64,000 nt of DNA from positions 62,001-126,000 of the forward strand of contig NZ_VCBC01000004.1 in assembly GCF_005843925.1 (NCBI RefSeq), read 5' to 3'. The position numbers were made by a program, and so were the translations under genes. Positions 31,016 to 39,999 of this stretch are shown here, in pieces; within the stretch, counting starts at the first letter, position 1; the number at the start of each line of letters is the position of its first letter. The notes under the pieces were generated by a model that was given only the letters and a program-made list of their open reading frames with translations, had not been told where the DNA came from and did no database searches. The stretch is from Thalassotalea litorea (GTDB lineage: Bacteria > Pseudomonadota > Gammaproteobacteria > Enterobacterales > Alteromonadaceae).

Positions 31016-33025
31016 TTATTGATTGCGTTCGATTAATTGTTTGGCTTTGCTCACCACGTTATCAAGGTTAAAGCCAAAATGATCCAATAAGACGCCACCT
31101 GGCGCGGATTCTCCGAACGTTGTCATGCCAACCACATCACCGTGACGGCCAACATACTTGAACCAGAAATCAACGTGTGCCGCTTCAATAGCTAAAATAT
31201 TGACCACATCGTTAGGCAGCACCTGTTGTTGATAGGCCTGTTCTTGCTTGTCGAAAACATTGGTACTAGGCATCGACACAAGACGAGCTTGAATGCCTTG
31301 CGCTTGCAGTGCTTTAACACTTTGCGCGGCCAATTCGACCTCTGAACCGGTCGCAATCAAAATAATGTCAGGTTTGCCTGCACAATCGATTAAGGTGTAA
31401 CCACCTTTACTGACATTGGCCAACTGTTCTTCATTACGAACCTGGTGGGTTAAGCCCTGTCGTGAGAATACTAAAGCACTTGGCGCATTTTGGCTTTCAA
31501 TGGCCGCTTTCCAGGCGACTGCCGATTCGGCAGCATCACATGGGCGCCAGGTCGTCAGGTTTGGTGTCATCCGTAGGTTGGCGATTTGTTCGATTGGCTG
31601 ATGGGTTGGGCCATCTTCACCCTGACCGATAGAATCATGGGTATACACGAAAATATTCTGGATACCCATCAATGCTGACATGCGCACCGCATTGCGAGCA
31701 TATTCCATAAACATCAGAAAAGTGGCGCCGTAGTTGATAAAGCCATCGTGTAGGGAAATGCCATTCATAATGGCGCTCATACCGAATTCACGAACACCAT
31801 AGAACAAGTAGTTACCACTGGCGTCATTGGCTTCGATCCCTTTCGAACCGGACCAAAGGGTTAAGTTGGAACCGGCTAAATCGGCACTACCACCGAGCAA
31901 TTCTGGTAATAAAGGTGCGAAAGCTTCAATGCTGTTTTGTGACGCTTTACGGCTGGCAATATTTGCCATGTCATTCTGACACTGAGCAATAAAGGCATCG
32001 GCCTTGGTACCAAAGTCTGCGGGCAATTGTTTATCGATAACACGACGTTTAAATTCTTTGGCAAGCTCAGGATAGGCTTGTTGATACGCTACAAAGCGTT
32101 GCTGCCAATCTTGTTCAGATTGTGCTCCCTGAGCTTTGTGATCCCAACCTTGGTAGACGTCATTAGGAATTTCGAACGCTGGCTCATGCCAGTTGAGAAA
32201 GTCGCGTGTCGCAGCAATTTCGTCGTTGCCTAATGGTGCGCCATGGCAATCATGGGATCCGGATTTATTTGGCGAGCCGAAACCAATAATGGTTTTGGTA
32301 CAAATGAGCGTTGGTTTATTGGTTATCGATTGTGCGTCTTTGATTGCCGCACTGATTTGTTCAGGATCATGCCCATCGACATCGGCAATAACATGCCAGC
32401 CATAGGCTTTAAAGCGCTCTGGCGTATTGTCGGTAAACCAGCCTTCGACTTCACCATCGATAGAAATGCCGTTGTCATCCCAAAAGGCAATGAGCTTACC
32501 TAGGCCTAACGTACCGGCAAGCGAGCAGGCTTCATGGGAAATGCCTTCCATCAAACAACCGTCGCCCATAAAACAATAGGTAAAGTGATCAACAATATCG
32601 TGGTCTTCACGGTTAAACTGTGCTGCCAGAGTTTTTTCCGCAATAGCCATACCTACGGCGTTAGCAATACCTGCGCCTAATGGACCCGTGGTGGTTTCAA
32701 CGCCCGGGGTATAACCATATTCAGGGTGCCCTGGGGTTTTTGAGTGTAGTTGACGGAAGTTTTTCAGTTCACCAATCGGTAGATCATAACCGCTAAGGTG
32801 TAACAGAGAATAAATTAGCATTGAGCCATGACCATTGGAGAGAATAAATCGGTCACGATCCGGGAAATTAGGATTGGTAGGATTATGCTTTAAAAAATCA
32901 TTCCAAAGCACTTCGGCGATATCCGCCATTCCCATAGGCGCTCCTGGGTGACCAGAATTGGCTTGTTGTACAGCATCCATGCTCAAGGCGCGGATTGCAT
33001 TGGCTAATTGTTTGCGCGAGGTCAT
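31016..33025 (-). CDS. tkt: Transketolase
   Basis: Thiamine-diphosphate enzyme of the non-oxidative pentose-phosphate pathway; it moves two-carbon units between sugar phosphates and so disposes of xylulose 5-phosphate. The 669 residues match TktA (663). [14 protein letters not shown] near 23-36, the cofactor motif [20 protein letters not shown] near 154-173, and the middle-domain [13 protein letters not shown] and [17 protein letters not shown] segments are all intact. It is first in the tkt-pgi operon, with an extended -10 promoter about 60 bases upstream. It follows xylA across a terminator, so it is not part of the xylBA transcript. Confidence 0.97.
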   Translation of the reverse strand: MTSRKQLANAIRALSMDAVQQANSGHPGAPMGMADIAEVLWNDFLKHNPTNPNFPDRDRFILSNGHGSMLIYSLLHLSGYDLPIGELKNFRQLHSKTPGHPEYGYTPGVETTTGPLGAGIANAVGMAIAEKTLAAQFNREDHDIVDHFTYCFMGDGCLMEGISHEACSLAGTLGLGKLIAFWDDNGISIDGEVEGWFTDNTPERFKAYGWHVIADVDGHDPEQISAAIKDAQSITNKPTLICTKTIIGFGSPNKSGSHDCHGAPLGNDEIAATRDFLNWHEPAFEIPNDVYQGWDHKAQGAQSEQDWQQRFVAYQQAYPELAKEFKRRVIDKQLPADFGTKADAFIAQCQNDMANIASRKASQNSIEAFAPLLPELLGGSADLAGSNLTLWSGSKGIEANDASGNYLFYGVREFGMSAIMNGISLHDGFINYGATFLMFMEYARNAVRMSALMGIQNIFVYTHDSIGQGEDGPTHQPIEQIANLRMTPNLTTWRPCDAAESAVAWKAAIESQNAPSALVFSRQGLTHQVRNEEQLANVSKGGYTLIDCAGKPDIILIATGSEVELAAQSVKALQAQGIQARLVSMPSTNVFDKQEQAYQQQVLPNDVVNILAIEAAHVDFWFKYVGRHGDVVGMTTFGESAPGGVLLDHFGFNLDNVVSKAKQLIERNQ

Positions 33026-33092
33026 CTGTTACTTACCTTAGTTTACGTATTGAATTGATATTGTAGATAAAATTTATTGGGTATTTTCAGCA

Positions 33093-33101
33093 ATTATACC
33101 A
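33093..33101 (-). promoter_or_regulatory. Extended -10 promoter of tkt-pgi
   Basis: On the minus strand TGGTATAAT (33101 down to 33093) is an extended -10 (TGn plus a perfect TATAAT). The -35 at the usual distance is poor. The leader would be about 60 bases. Confidence 0.55.
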
Positions 33102-33432
33102 GCACTTGAATGCCAGCTAAGCCGGCATATTAGCACGTTGGTGGCCTATGTCACTATCGTAACGGTTATAAAATAGCACCGAACGCTATGGCAAAAGCAA
33201 TATTGGTTTTTTTGTTGGTTCAAACCACATTTGTGATGGAAACCTACTTGGCTATGCGTTATAGAATTTCCCAACTTACACCGACAATCAACATACACGG
33301 ACATGCAACTAATGACACATAGCAACAATATCATTGCTCGCTATTATCAATGGCAGAGTGAAACGTTGCAGATAGTTAGGCGGTTATTCGAGTAAATTCG
33401 TGCCGCGTTCTTTGCGCCAGGGCCAACACTAT
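33102..33432. other. Intergenic region between tkt and xylA
   Basis: About 330 bases with no ORF worth calling and no good match to the xylose operator. A weak hairpin ATGCC...GGCAT lies at 33111-33127. Upstream promoter elements of tkt are expected here; nothing else is seen. Confidence 0.4.
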
Positions 33433-33460
33433 TAAAAATAAAGGGGCAGGGCTTGCCCCC
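33433..33460 (-). terminator. Terminator of xylBA
   Basis: On the minus strand GGGGCA (33459-33454) and TGCCCC (33448-33443) pair around AGCCC, followed by TTTATTTTTAA. It begins about 14 bases after the xylA stop. Confidence 0.85.
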
Positions 33461-33473
33461 GTTAAACAGCAAG

Positions 33474-34793
33474 TTAAACGTAACGGTTAACGATGTTTTC
33501 TAACAATTCCTGGCGGCCGGATACCGGTTCAGGGTTGATATTGTTTTCCAGTACCAGTTTCGACAAACTTTCTAAATCTGCGGTGCCGTTAAGGATGCTC
33601 TGGCCGAGTTCGCCATTCCAGTGTCCATAACGTTGCTCAACAAAATCCGATAACGGTGCATCCTCGATAAGTTTCGCAGCATTAAGCAACGATTTTGCCA
33701 TTGTGTCCATACCGCCGATATGACCATGAAACAGGTCGTCACGTGCGGTCGATTGGCGCCGAATCTTGGTATCAAAGTTAAATCCACCGGTTTCAAAACC
33801 GCCGGCTTTGAGAATTTCATACATGACTAAGGTACATTCAGCGACGTCATTCGGGAATTGATCCGTATCCCAACCGTTTTGCATATCACCGCGGTTGGCA
33901 TCTACGCTGCCCATGATGCCTTTAGCACAAGCTACTGCAATTTCATGGTGGAAACTGTGACCGGCAAGCGTTGCATGGTTGGCTTCAATATTGACTTTGA
34001 CTTCGTCCTGTAAACCATGTTCAAGCAGAAAACCATGCACAGTTGCGGTGTCATAATCATATTGATGTTTGGTCGGCTCCTGAGGTTTTGGTTCGATCAA
34101 AATGGTACCTTTAAAACCAATTTTGTGTTTATGGTCAATCACCATTTTCAAAAAGCGCGCGTATTGTTCACCTTCACGTTTTAAGTCGGTGTTCAGCAGC
34201 GTATCGTAACCTTCTCGACCACCCCATAAGACATAGTTTTCACCACCTAAGGTATGGGTTGCTTCAAGTACATGTTTTACCTGCGCGGCAGCATAGGCAA
34301 AGACTTCGGGATCTGGGTTGGTGGAACCACCTGCACAGAATCGAGGATTGGAGAATAAATTAGCGGTACCCCATAGCAGGCCTGTGCCGGTTCGTTGCAT
34401 TGCCTCGCCGAAGATATCAACGATGCGAGAAACATTATCATGGCTTTCTTGCAACGTTGCACCTTCGGGAGCAATATCGGTATCATGAAAGCAAAAGTAG
34501 GGTACTCCGAGTTTTTCAAAAAACTCAAAGGCAACTCGCGCTTTTTGTTCTGCATGGGCCATTTGATCACCAAATGGTGTGATCCAGGGGCGGTCGAATG
34601 TACCCGCGCCAAAAATATCTGAGCCCGGCCAGCAGAAATTGTGCCAGTAGCAGGCGGCAAAGCGCAGATGTTCTTTCATGCTCTTGCCCATTACGATGCG
34701 ATTTTCATCGTAATAGCGAAACGCTAACGGATTGGTACTGTTTTCCCCTTCGTATTGAATCTTCTCGACATTCGTAAAAAAATTTTCGCTCAT
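33474..34793 (-). CDS. xylA: Xylose isomerase
   Basis: Converts D-xylose to D-xylulose in the cytoplasm, using two divalent metals. The 439 residues fit class II (longer N-terminus; E. coli 440). Catalytic His103 and Asp106 are in [13 protein letters not shown], and metal ligand Glu234 with Lys236 in [24 protein letters not shown] near 350 is a family signature. It follows xylB by 54 bases and ends at its own terminator, so the unit is xylB-xylA, the reverse of the xylA-xylB order in E. coli. Confidence 0.97.
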   Translation of the reverse strand: MSENFFTNVEKIQYEGENSTNPLAFRYYDENRIVMGKSMKEHLRFAACYWHNFCWPGSDIFGAGTFDRPWITPFGDQMAHAEQKARVAFEFFEKLGVPYFCFHDTDIAPEGATLQESHDNVSRIVDIFGEAMQRTGTGLLWGTANLFSNPRFCAGGSTNPDPEVFAYAAAQVKHVLEATHTLGGENYVLWGGREGYDTLLNTDLKREGEQYARFLKMVIDHKHKIGFKGTILIEPKPQEPTKHQYDYDTATVHGFLLEHGLQDEVKVNIEANHATLAGHSFHHEIAVACAKGIMGSVDANRGDMQNGWDTDQFPNDVAECTLVMYEILKAGGFETGGFNFDTKIRRQSTARDDLFHGHIGGMDTMAKSLLNAAKLIEDAPLSDFVEQRYGHWNGELGQSILNGTADLESLSKLVLENNINPEPVSGRQELLENIVNRYV

Positions 34794-34847
34794 GATTGGT
34801 CTCCGGCTAAAAAGTTGGTCATATCATTTGATGATGGTTAGGTTGCA

Positions 34848-36326
34848 TTAAATGTGCGGCCTTAAATCCCGAAAAATGGGTTTCAGACTGCGATATAGTT
34901 GTTGATAGGTCTGCCATTGTTTGGCATAAAATTCTGACATAACAGCGTCAGGCCCGATGGTTTGTATGATCTCCCCCGACGTGCACACCGATGCTGCAGT
35001 TTCGTTAGATACCGCCAGACGCGCTAAATTTGCGGCGCCAAAAGCAGGGCCTACATCGCCACCGTTGCGATAGATGAGTGTCTGATTTAAAACGCTGGCT
35101 AAAATTTTGCCCCATAAAGGACTCTTTGAACCGCCGCCAATTACCGATACCTGATTAATTGGCGTACCGGCATCAAGCAACGACTTTTGCCCGTCTGCAA
35201 AGGCAAAGGCGACACCTTCGAGTACGGCGCGGCCAAGTTCTGCTCGGTCGGTACTTTGCGTTAAACCAATAAATACGCCTTTCGCATCCGGGTCGTTATG
35301 TGGCGTTCTTTCACCCGTTAAATAAGGAAGGAACATAACCTGGCCTGGCTCGCTAAAGTTCAATGCGCTTATTTCCTCTAGAAATGAGGTTTCATTGTCA
35401 GCGCCCGTTAATTTTATGACCCAACTCAGACAACTGGCAGCGCTCAAAATGACTGACATTTGATGCCAGGTATTGTCAATGCAATGACAAAACGTATGTA
35501 AGGCCCCGTCAGGGTTGGGTTTGTAAGTCTCGTTGGCGACAAAATAGACTCCGGAGGTACCCAGTGACAAAAAAGCATCTCCCGGGTTAATCACGCCAAT
35601 TCCCGCGGCACCGGCGGCATTATCGCCACCACCCGCGGCAACCGGCACTTCCGCCATCCCCCACGCCTTGGCTATCTCTGCGCTTAATGTTCCCGTGGGT
35701 TGATTGCCTTCGAATAATTTCGGCATATGGGATTGGGTTAAACCACAGGCTTGCAGCATTTCATCAGACCAACTACGTTTGCCAACATCTAACCACAAGG
35801 TACCGGCGCTATCTGACATATCCGATGCGTAGTCACCGGTCATTTTGAAACGTAAATAATCTTTAGGTAATAAGACCTTAGCGATACGTTGATAAGCTTG
35901 TGGTTCATGCTCTTGCAGCCATAGAATTTTTGGGGCGGTAAACCCAGGCATTGCTATATTACCGGTAATATTTCGGCTCTCAGGTACCATTTGTTCTATC
36001 TGGCGGCATTGTTGCTGACTACGACCATCATTCCAGAGAATTGCAGGACGTATGACATTGTCATATTCATCAAGTAATGTTGCGCCATGCATTTGCCCTG
36101 ACAGACCAACGGCGACTACCTTGGCGAGCAAATCCGGTTGCTGGTGTTTTATTTGTTGAATAGCAACATTCGTCGCTTGCCACCAGTCTTGTGGATTTTG
36201 CTCCGAATGCAAAGGAGCCGGATAGGACACCTCTAACGGTGCGCTGCCTTGTGCAACTAATTGTTTTTGCTCATCAAGGACCACGACCTTTACGCCAGAG
36301 GTACCAAGATCAATGCCTAAATACAT
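34848..36326 (-). CDS. xylB: Xylulokinase
   Basis: Phosphorylates D-xylulose to xylulose 5-phosphate with ATP. The 492 residues of the FGGY family show the phosphate-binding YLGIDLGTSGVKVVVLDEQ at 2-20, the substrate motif GLSGQMHGA (about 73-81), the second nucleotide site AAGGGDNAAGAAGIGVI (about 229-245) and VIGGGSKSPLWGKI (about 394-407). It is first in the xylBA operon. A TATAAC -10 (36379-36384, minus strand) and a LacI-type operator (36354-36367) lie just upstream, so repression by the nearby regulator is likely. Confidence 0.95.
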   Translation of the reverse strand: MYLGIDLGTSGVKVVVLDEQKQLVAQGSAPLEVSYPAPLHSEQNPQDWWQATNVAIQQIKHQQPDLLAKVVAVGLSGQMHGATLLDEYDNVIRPAILWNDGRSQQQCRQIEQMVPESRNITGNIAMPGFTAPKILWLQEHEPQAYQRIAKVLLPKDYLRFKMTGDYASDMSDSAGTLWLDVGKRSWSDEMLQACGLTQSHMPKLFEGNQPTGTLSAEIAKAWGMAEVPVAAGGGDNAAGAAGIGVINPGDAFLSLGTSGVYFVANETYKPNPDGALHTFCHCIDNTWHQMSVILSAASCLSWVIKLTGADNETSFLEEISALNFSEPGQVMFLPYLTGERTPHNDPDAKGVFIGLTQSTDRAELGRAVLEGVAFAFADGQKSLLDAGTPINQVSVIGGGSKSPLWGKILASVLNQTLIYRNGGDVGPAFGAANLARLAVSNETAASVCTSGEIIQTIGPDAVMSEFYAKQWQTYQQLYRSLKPIFRDLRPHI

Positions 36327-36353
36327 ATCGATAACTCAGTAAGGGATAATAAA

Positions 36354-36367
36354 TGTTAACGCTATCA
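36354..36367. promoter_or_regulatory. LacI-type operator before xylBA
   Basis: TGTTAACGCTATCA matches TGnTAnCGnTAnCA at all ten fixed positions. It starts 27 bases upstream of the xylB ATG and 11 bases downstream of the likely -10 (TATAAC, 36379-36384 on the minus strand), so a bound repressor would cover the transcription start. Confidence 0.72.
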
Positions 36368-36384
36368 CTTTTGTTGATGTTATA

Positions 36385-36741
36385 CCATAAGGACTTTTAT
36401 TTTAATACGGAGCCTAAGTCCGCAACTGCAAAAATATTTGCGATATGGCAAGCAAATAAACCGGAACAAGCCCGTTTAGAAGGTTAGATGATGCCGGGTG
36501 CATGTATGAGCCTTAAGTGGTACTCTAGAGGCATTAAAATGTATGGCAACCTTGCGTCAATAAGTCTTTGAGGCGGGGATGCTCGGTAGATAATTTAGCG
36601 GCGAAACTCGTTTAAAGAGAAGCACAATAATAAACACCGATACGAGAATCGTGTCATGTATTTTGATAAGACCCATAATTACAACAAAAAAATACGCGTA
36701 TCAGTTAAATGTTATCCCTCATTGGTTGATTGAACATTCAT
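36385..36741. other. Divergent control region between xylBA and the sugar porter
   Basis: A 357-base region between the two operators. An ORF in the porter frame opens at a GTG (36651), but this stretch does not resemble sugar porters. A possible TTGAGG (36570-36575), 17 bases, TAATTT (36593-36598) promoter on the plus strand is weak. No other gene is seen. Confidence 0.4.
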
Positions 36742-36755
36742 TGATAGCGTTACCA
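36742..36755. promoter_or_regulatory. LacI-type operator before the first sugar porter
   Basis: TGATAGCGTTACCA is the reverse complement of the xylBA operator at 13 of 14 positions and fits TGnTAnCGnTAnCA completely. It ends 15 bases before the ATG at 36771. Confidence 0.72.
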
Positions 36756-36770
36756 AATAAGAATCTAAAC

Positions 36771-38330
36771 ATGTCTAAAATATTATCTTCAAGCTTTATG
36801 ATCGCCATCATTGTTTCTCTCGGGGGATTCGTGTTTGGTTTTGATGCTTCGGTGATTTCCGGTGTCGTGAGTTTTGTCGCCATTGAATTTGATTTGAATG
36901 AATGGGAACAAGGCTTTGTGGTAAGTGCGCCAACTCTGGGAGCGGCAATTGCATCGTTAATTGCGGGTACTATCAGCGACCGTATTGGTCGCAAGAAAGT
37001 ACTTGTTAGCATCGCTTTCCTTTATGTTATTTCTGCACTTTTTTCAGCATTTGCAAGTAGCTATTGGATGCTAGTGATGGCCCGAACCATTGGTGGCTTT
37101 GCGTTTGCATCCTTAATTATCGCACCGGTTTATATCGCCGAAATCTCAGAGCCGGCCAATCGCGGTAAAATGATTTCCATCAATCAATTTAATATTGTTA
37201 TCGGAATATCCGTTGCCTATTTTGCAAATTACTTTTTGTTGAACTTAGCCCAAAGCAATGCCGACTGGGTGGTGGCGTTAGGGATCACAGACAATGTCTG
37301 GCGTTGGATGTTAGGTATTGAATTAATTCCTGCAGGGGTGTTCTTGCTGCTGTTAACATTCATACCGGAAAGCCCCAGGTTTCTTGTGCTCAATGGTCAG
37401 AAACAGCAGGCTCGGGAAATTTTAACGGATTTACATGGGGTTGAAGCCATGGAAATCGAAATGGCTGAGATAGAGCAGAAGTCTCATCGAAAAGAAGCGA
37501 GCATACTGACCGGCTTCAGAGATTTATTTTCAAAAAATATGCGTTTGGTGCTGACCATTGGCATTGTTATCGCGGTGATTCAGCAAATTACCGGTGTGAA
37601 CGCGATTTATTTTTATGCGCCATCCATTTTCGAACAAAGCGGGGTTGGTACGAATGCCGCATTTGTGCAAGCCATCTGGGTGGGCGTGATCAATGTCGTG
37701 TTTACCATAGTTGCGATGTTGTTGATTGATAAAGTGGGTCGTAAACCGCTATTGATCATCGGATTACTCGGTGTTTTCATCAGCATGAGTATTGTATCTT
37801 ATGGTTTTAAGAATGCGACCTATGAACTTGATACCAACGCGATCGAGCAGGTGCAGTTAGAGCCCGGTAAATTCGAAGGTATGATTGGCGTAAAATATGA
37901 GAATGATTTGGTGTTCAAACAAGCACTGCAAAGTCGCTTATCGTCCCGAGAATTTAAAACCCACCAGGCACAAATTATTCAGGAGTCGATCAATATTCAA
38001 CCTGAGCTGGTGTTATTCGGAATTCTTGGTTTTGTCGCGTCGTTTGCAATTAGCCTGGGGCCCGTGATGTGGGTGTTACTGGCAGAAATCTTTCCAAACC
38101 ATCTGCGCGGCATTGCCATTGCAACGATGGGGCTGATTAATTCAGGTGTCAGTTTTACCGTACAGATGTTATTACCCTGGGAGATCAGCAATCTCGGTAA
38201 TGCGATGACATTTATGCTTTATGGCATATTCGCCATCATTGGTTTGGTACTGGTGATCTGGTTATTGCCAGAGACTAAAAATAAATCGCTTGAACAAATT
38301 GAACAAGAATTGGTGCCCAATCGTGTGTGA
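36771..38330 (+). CDS. Sugar porter (MFS), probable xylose:H+ symporter
   Basis: A 519-residue MFS transporter with 12 predicted membrane helices. Sugar porter hallmarks: GFVFGFDASVISG (helix 1), DRIGRKKV, PESPRFLVLNGQ after helix 6, QQITGVNAIYFYAP (helix 7), DKVGRKP, and PETKNKSLEQIE at the end. It is related to XylE-type proton symporters. An unusual feature is a loop of about 65 residues between helices 9 and 10 (about 349-413). The ATG at 36771 was chosen because the upstream extension is not porter-like and an operator lies at 36742-36755. Divergence from xylBA with matching operators supports xylose as substrate; this is inference. Confidence 0.85.
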   Translation: MSKILSSSFMIAIIVSLGGFVFGFDASVISGVVSFVAIEFDLNEWEQGFVVSAPTLGAAIASLIAGTISDRIGRKKVLVSIAFLYVISALFSAFASSYWMLVMARTIGGFAFASLIIAPVYIAEISEPANRGKMISINQFNIVIGISVAYFANYFLLNLAQSNADWVVALGITDNVWRWMLGIELIPAGVFLLLLTFIPESPRFLVLNGQKQQAREILTDLHGVEAMEIEMAEIEQKSHRKEASILTGFRDLFSKNMRLVLTIGIVIAVIQQITGVNAIYFYAPSIFEQSGVGTNAAFVQAIWVGVINVVFTIVAMLLIDKVGRKPLLIIGLLGVFISMSIVSYGFKNATYELDTNAIEQVQLEPGKFEGMIGVKYENDLVFKQALQSRLSSREFKTHQAQIIQESINIQPELVLFGILGFVASFAISLGPVMWVLLAEIFPNHLRGIAIATMGLINSGVSFTVQMLLPWEISNLGNAMTFMLYGIFAIIGLVLVIWLLPETKNKSLEQIEQELVPNRV

Positions 38331-38375
38331 TGGAAAATGATATGTGATAAAAATACGGGCCGTAGATAAATTGCT

Positions 38376-38400
38376 GCGGGCCGTTTGCTCGCACTTTTAT
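38376..38400 (+). terminator. Possible terminator of the first sugar porter
   Basis: GCGGGC (38376-38381) pairs with GCTCGC (38387-38392), with one G-T pair, around CGTTT, followed by ACTTTTAT. The T-run is short. Confidence 0.4.
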
Positions 38401-38449
38401 GTCAAGTCGCGCCTAGTAGGATCTTGGAGCACCCCAGGCGTTTTTGTTG

Positions 38450-38489
38450 ACCCCCATATTGTCAGGTGGCTTGTGACCTGACGGGGGGG
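38450..38489. repeat. G-flanked hairpin between porter and regulator
   Basis: CCCCC (38452-38456) ... GTCAGGT (38461-38467) ... ACCTGAC (38476-38482) and GGGGG: a 7-bp perfect stem that can be extended by a C-run and G-run across a 4-base bulge. No T-run follows on either strand, so it is not a standard terminator. Its role is unknown. Confidence 0.5.
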
Positions 38490-38537
38490 ATTCGAAAAAT
38501 CGCTTTTTACCCTCTCTAAAACGTAACATATTGCCGG

Positions 38538-38566
38538 GAATATTTTCTTTAAAAATGAGAATATTC
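38538..38566. repeat. 10-bp inverted repeat upstream of the LacI-family gene
   Basis: GAATATTTTC (38538-38547) and GAGAATATTC (38557-38566) are complementary except for one T-G pair, around a 9-base AT loop. It lies about 60 bases before the regulator's -35 and could be an activator or regulator site. Confidence 0.4.
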
Positions 38567-38623
38567 AAGCACTGATAACGTGCATTGAAATGCGTTCATA
38601 CCCTCGTCTTTCCTCTGTTTTTA

Positions 38624-38652
38624 TTGATGTTTCAATTTAATACGTATATCTT
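38624..38652 (+). promoter_or_regulatory. Promoter of the LacI-family regulator gene
   Basis: TTGATG (38624-38629), a 17-base spacer and TATCTT (38647-38652). The operator at 38675-38688 begins 22 bases after the -10, as expected for autorepression. Confidence 0.6.
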
Positions 38653-38674
38653 GTCACTTTACTTCAAAGCGCAT

Positions 38675-38688
38675 TGAGAGCGCTAACA
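38675..38688. promoter_or_regulatory. LacI-type operator before the regulator gene
   Basis: TGAGAGCGCTAACA fits TGnTAnCGnTAnCA at nine of ten fixed positions and lies just downstream of the regulator's promoter, suggesting autoregulation. Confidence 0.65.
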
Positions 38689-38766
38689 GTAAACTCTTTT
38701 CTTACAACATCTGGTTTCCGCCTGTTAACCCGATTTTATTGAGTATCTACCGATCAGGAAGGATAT

Positions 38767-39804
38767 ATGGCTATTAAAAAACGAACCAGAATTCAGGACG
38801 TTGCTGCGAAAGCCAATGTTTCCATGATGACGGTTTCGCGCGTATTAAACCAAGATGCCAAAGTCAGCGACAAAACCCGTGAAAAGGTGATGAAAGTCGT
38901 TAAAGAATTAAATTATCGTCCAAATGTATCGGCGCGTCGGCTGGCGAGCTCCAAATCCTTTTTTCTCGGGCTGCTGTATGACAATCCGAGTGGTTCGTAC
39001 ACCAGTCAGTTTTTATTAAGTGCACTAAAGAGTTGTCGGGCTAAAGGTTATCATTTGATCGTTGATGAGTGCAGTGATTACAATCAAAAGACGCTGGAAT
39101 CGTTAAAAGAGCTCATTGAAGTCTCCCGTGTCGATGGTTTGATATTGCTACCGCCAATCTGCGATAACCCAGAAATTTTACAAGTCATTATCGATGCTAA
39201 TTTGCCATTTATTCGTATTGCGCCGGATACCAATCTGACCGCCTCCCCGTTTATTTGCATGGATGATTATCAGGCAGCTTTTGAAGTCACGAATCGTTTA
39301 ATCGAGCAAGGCCATAGAAAAATCGGCTTTATTATTGGTCACCCGGATCAAGGCGTGAGCCGACTGCGCTATCAGGGGTATCTCGATGCATTGAGATCGC
39401 ATCGAATTAACGTGCCACCGGAATATATCGAGCAAGGCCTTTTTGATTACAAATCTGGTTTAGATGCGGCGATGAACATACTAAGTCTGGAAGATAAGCC
39501 GACGGCAATATTTGCCAGTAATGATGATATGGCCGCTGCGGTATTATCGGCGGCCAATCGATTCAAACTCGATGTTCCGGAAAAATTGTCTGTCGTTGGC
39601 TTTGATGACACCCAATTGGCATCAACAATCTGGCCGCATTTAACAACGGTTCGTCAGCCAATTAACGAAATGGCAGCCTTGGCGATTGATCTGCTAAGTT
39701 CTGGTAAATTTGCTGATTTATCCTTGGCAAATAAGGCACAGTTTCGCCATGTACTGGATTTCTCAATTATTGAACGCGAATCGACTCAAGACATCACAGC
39801 CTGA
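38767..39804 (+). CDS. LacI-family regulator, probable repressor of the xylose genes
   Basis: A 345-residue regulator. The N-terminal helix-turn-helix covers about 8-30 (IQDVAAKANVSMMTVSRVLN), followed by the hinge helix ARRLASSKS (about 56-64) and a periplasmic-binding-like sugar domain (about 65-335) with AIFASNDDMAAAVL and VVGFDDTQLAS. Codons at the start agree with a strong ribosome-binding site (AGGAAGG before ATATATG). It sits between two sugar porters, next to xylBA. Three operators of one type in the module, including one in its own leader, point to local repression relieved by xylose or a product. It is not of the AraC type used by E. coli XylR. Confidence 0.85.
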   Translation: MAIKKRTRIQDVAAKANVSMMTVSRVLNQDAKVSDKTREKVMKVVKELNYRPNVSARRLASSKSFFLGLLYDNPSGSYTSQFLLSALKSCRAKGYHLIVDECSDYNQKTLESLKELIEVSRVDGLILLPPICDNPEILQVIIDANLPFIRIAPDTNLTASPFICMDDYQAAFEVTNRLIEQGHRKIGFIIGHPDQGVSRLRYQGYLDALRSHRINVPPEYIEQGLFDYKSGLDAAMNILSLEDKPTAIFASNDDMAAAVLSAANRFKLDVPEKLSVVGFDDTQLASTIWPHLTTVRQPINEMAALAIDLLSSGKFADLSLANKAQFRHVLDFSIIERESTQDITA

Positions 39805-39999
39805 TCTTTTGCCAATGCCCCGACACGTTAATTGCAGTTTCGCTTTTTTTAAATAGATCAGCCCCAATCGGCTAAACTAAAGCCTAGCAAAACCTAAACC
39901 CATGCCTATTCGCTGACGCGTTTTTCAGGGGAGGGTTAACGTGAGTTACAGAATACGTCATCGTTTAATCTATCAAACCGTACATTGAGGAAATCGATT

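Noticed and set aside
33158..33171. A possible fourth LacI-type operator upstream of tkt (TCGTAACGGTTATA).
   Set aside because: Only seven of ten fixed positions match, so tkt-pgi was not assigned to the xylose regulon.
33146..33334. A 62-codon minus-strand ORF between tkt and xylA.
   Set aside because: Odd composition, no ribosome-binding site and overlap with the region expected to hold regulatory DNA.
36651..36770. A 40-residue N-terminal extension of the first sugar porter from a GTG start.
   Set aside because: It is not porter-like, and an operator for the same gene lies inside it; the ATG at 36771 is better.
39935..39951. GGTTAACGTGAGTTACA before the second sugar porter as an operator.
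   Set aside because: Only the left half fits the consensus.
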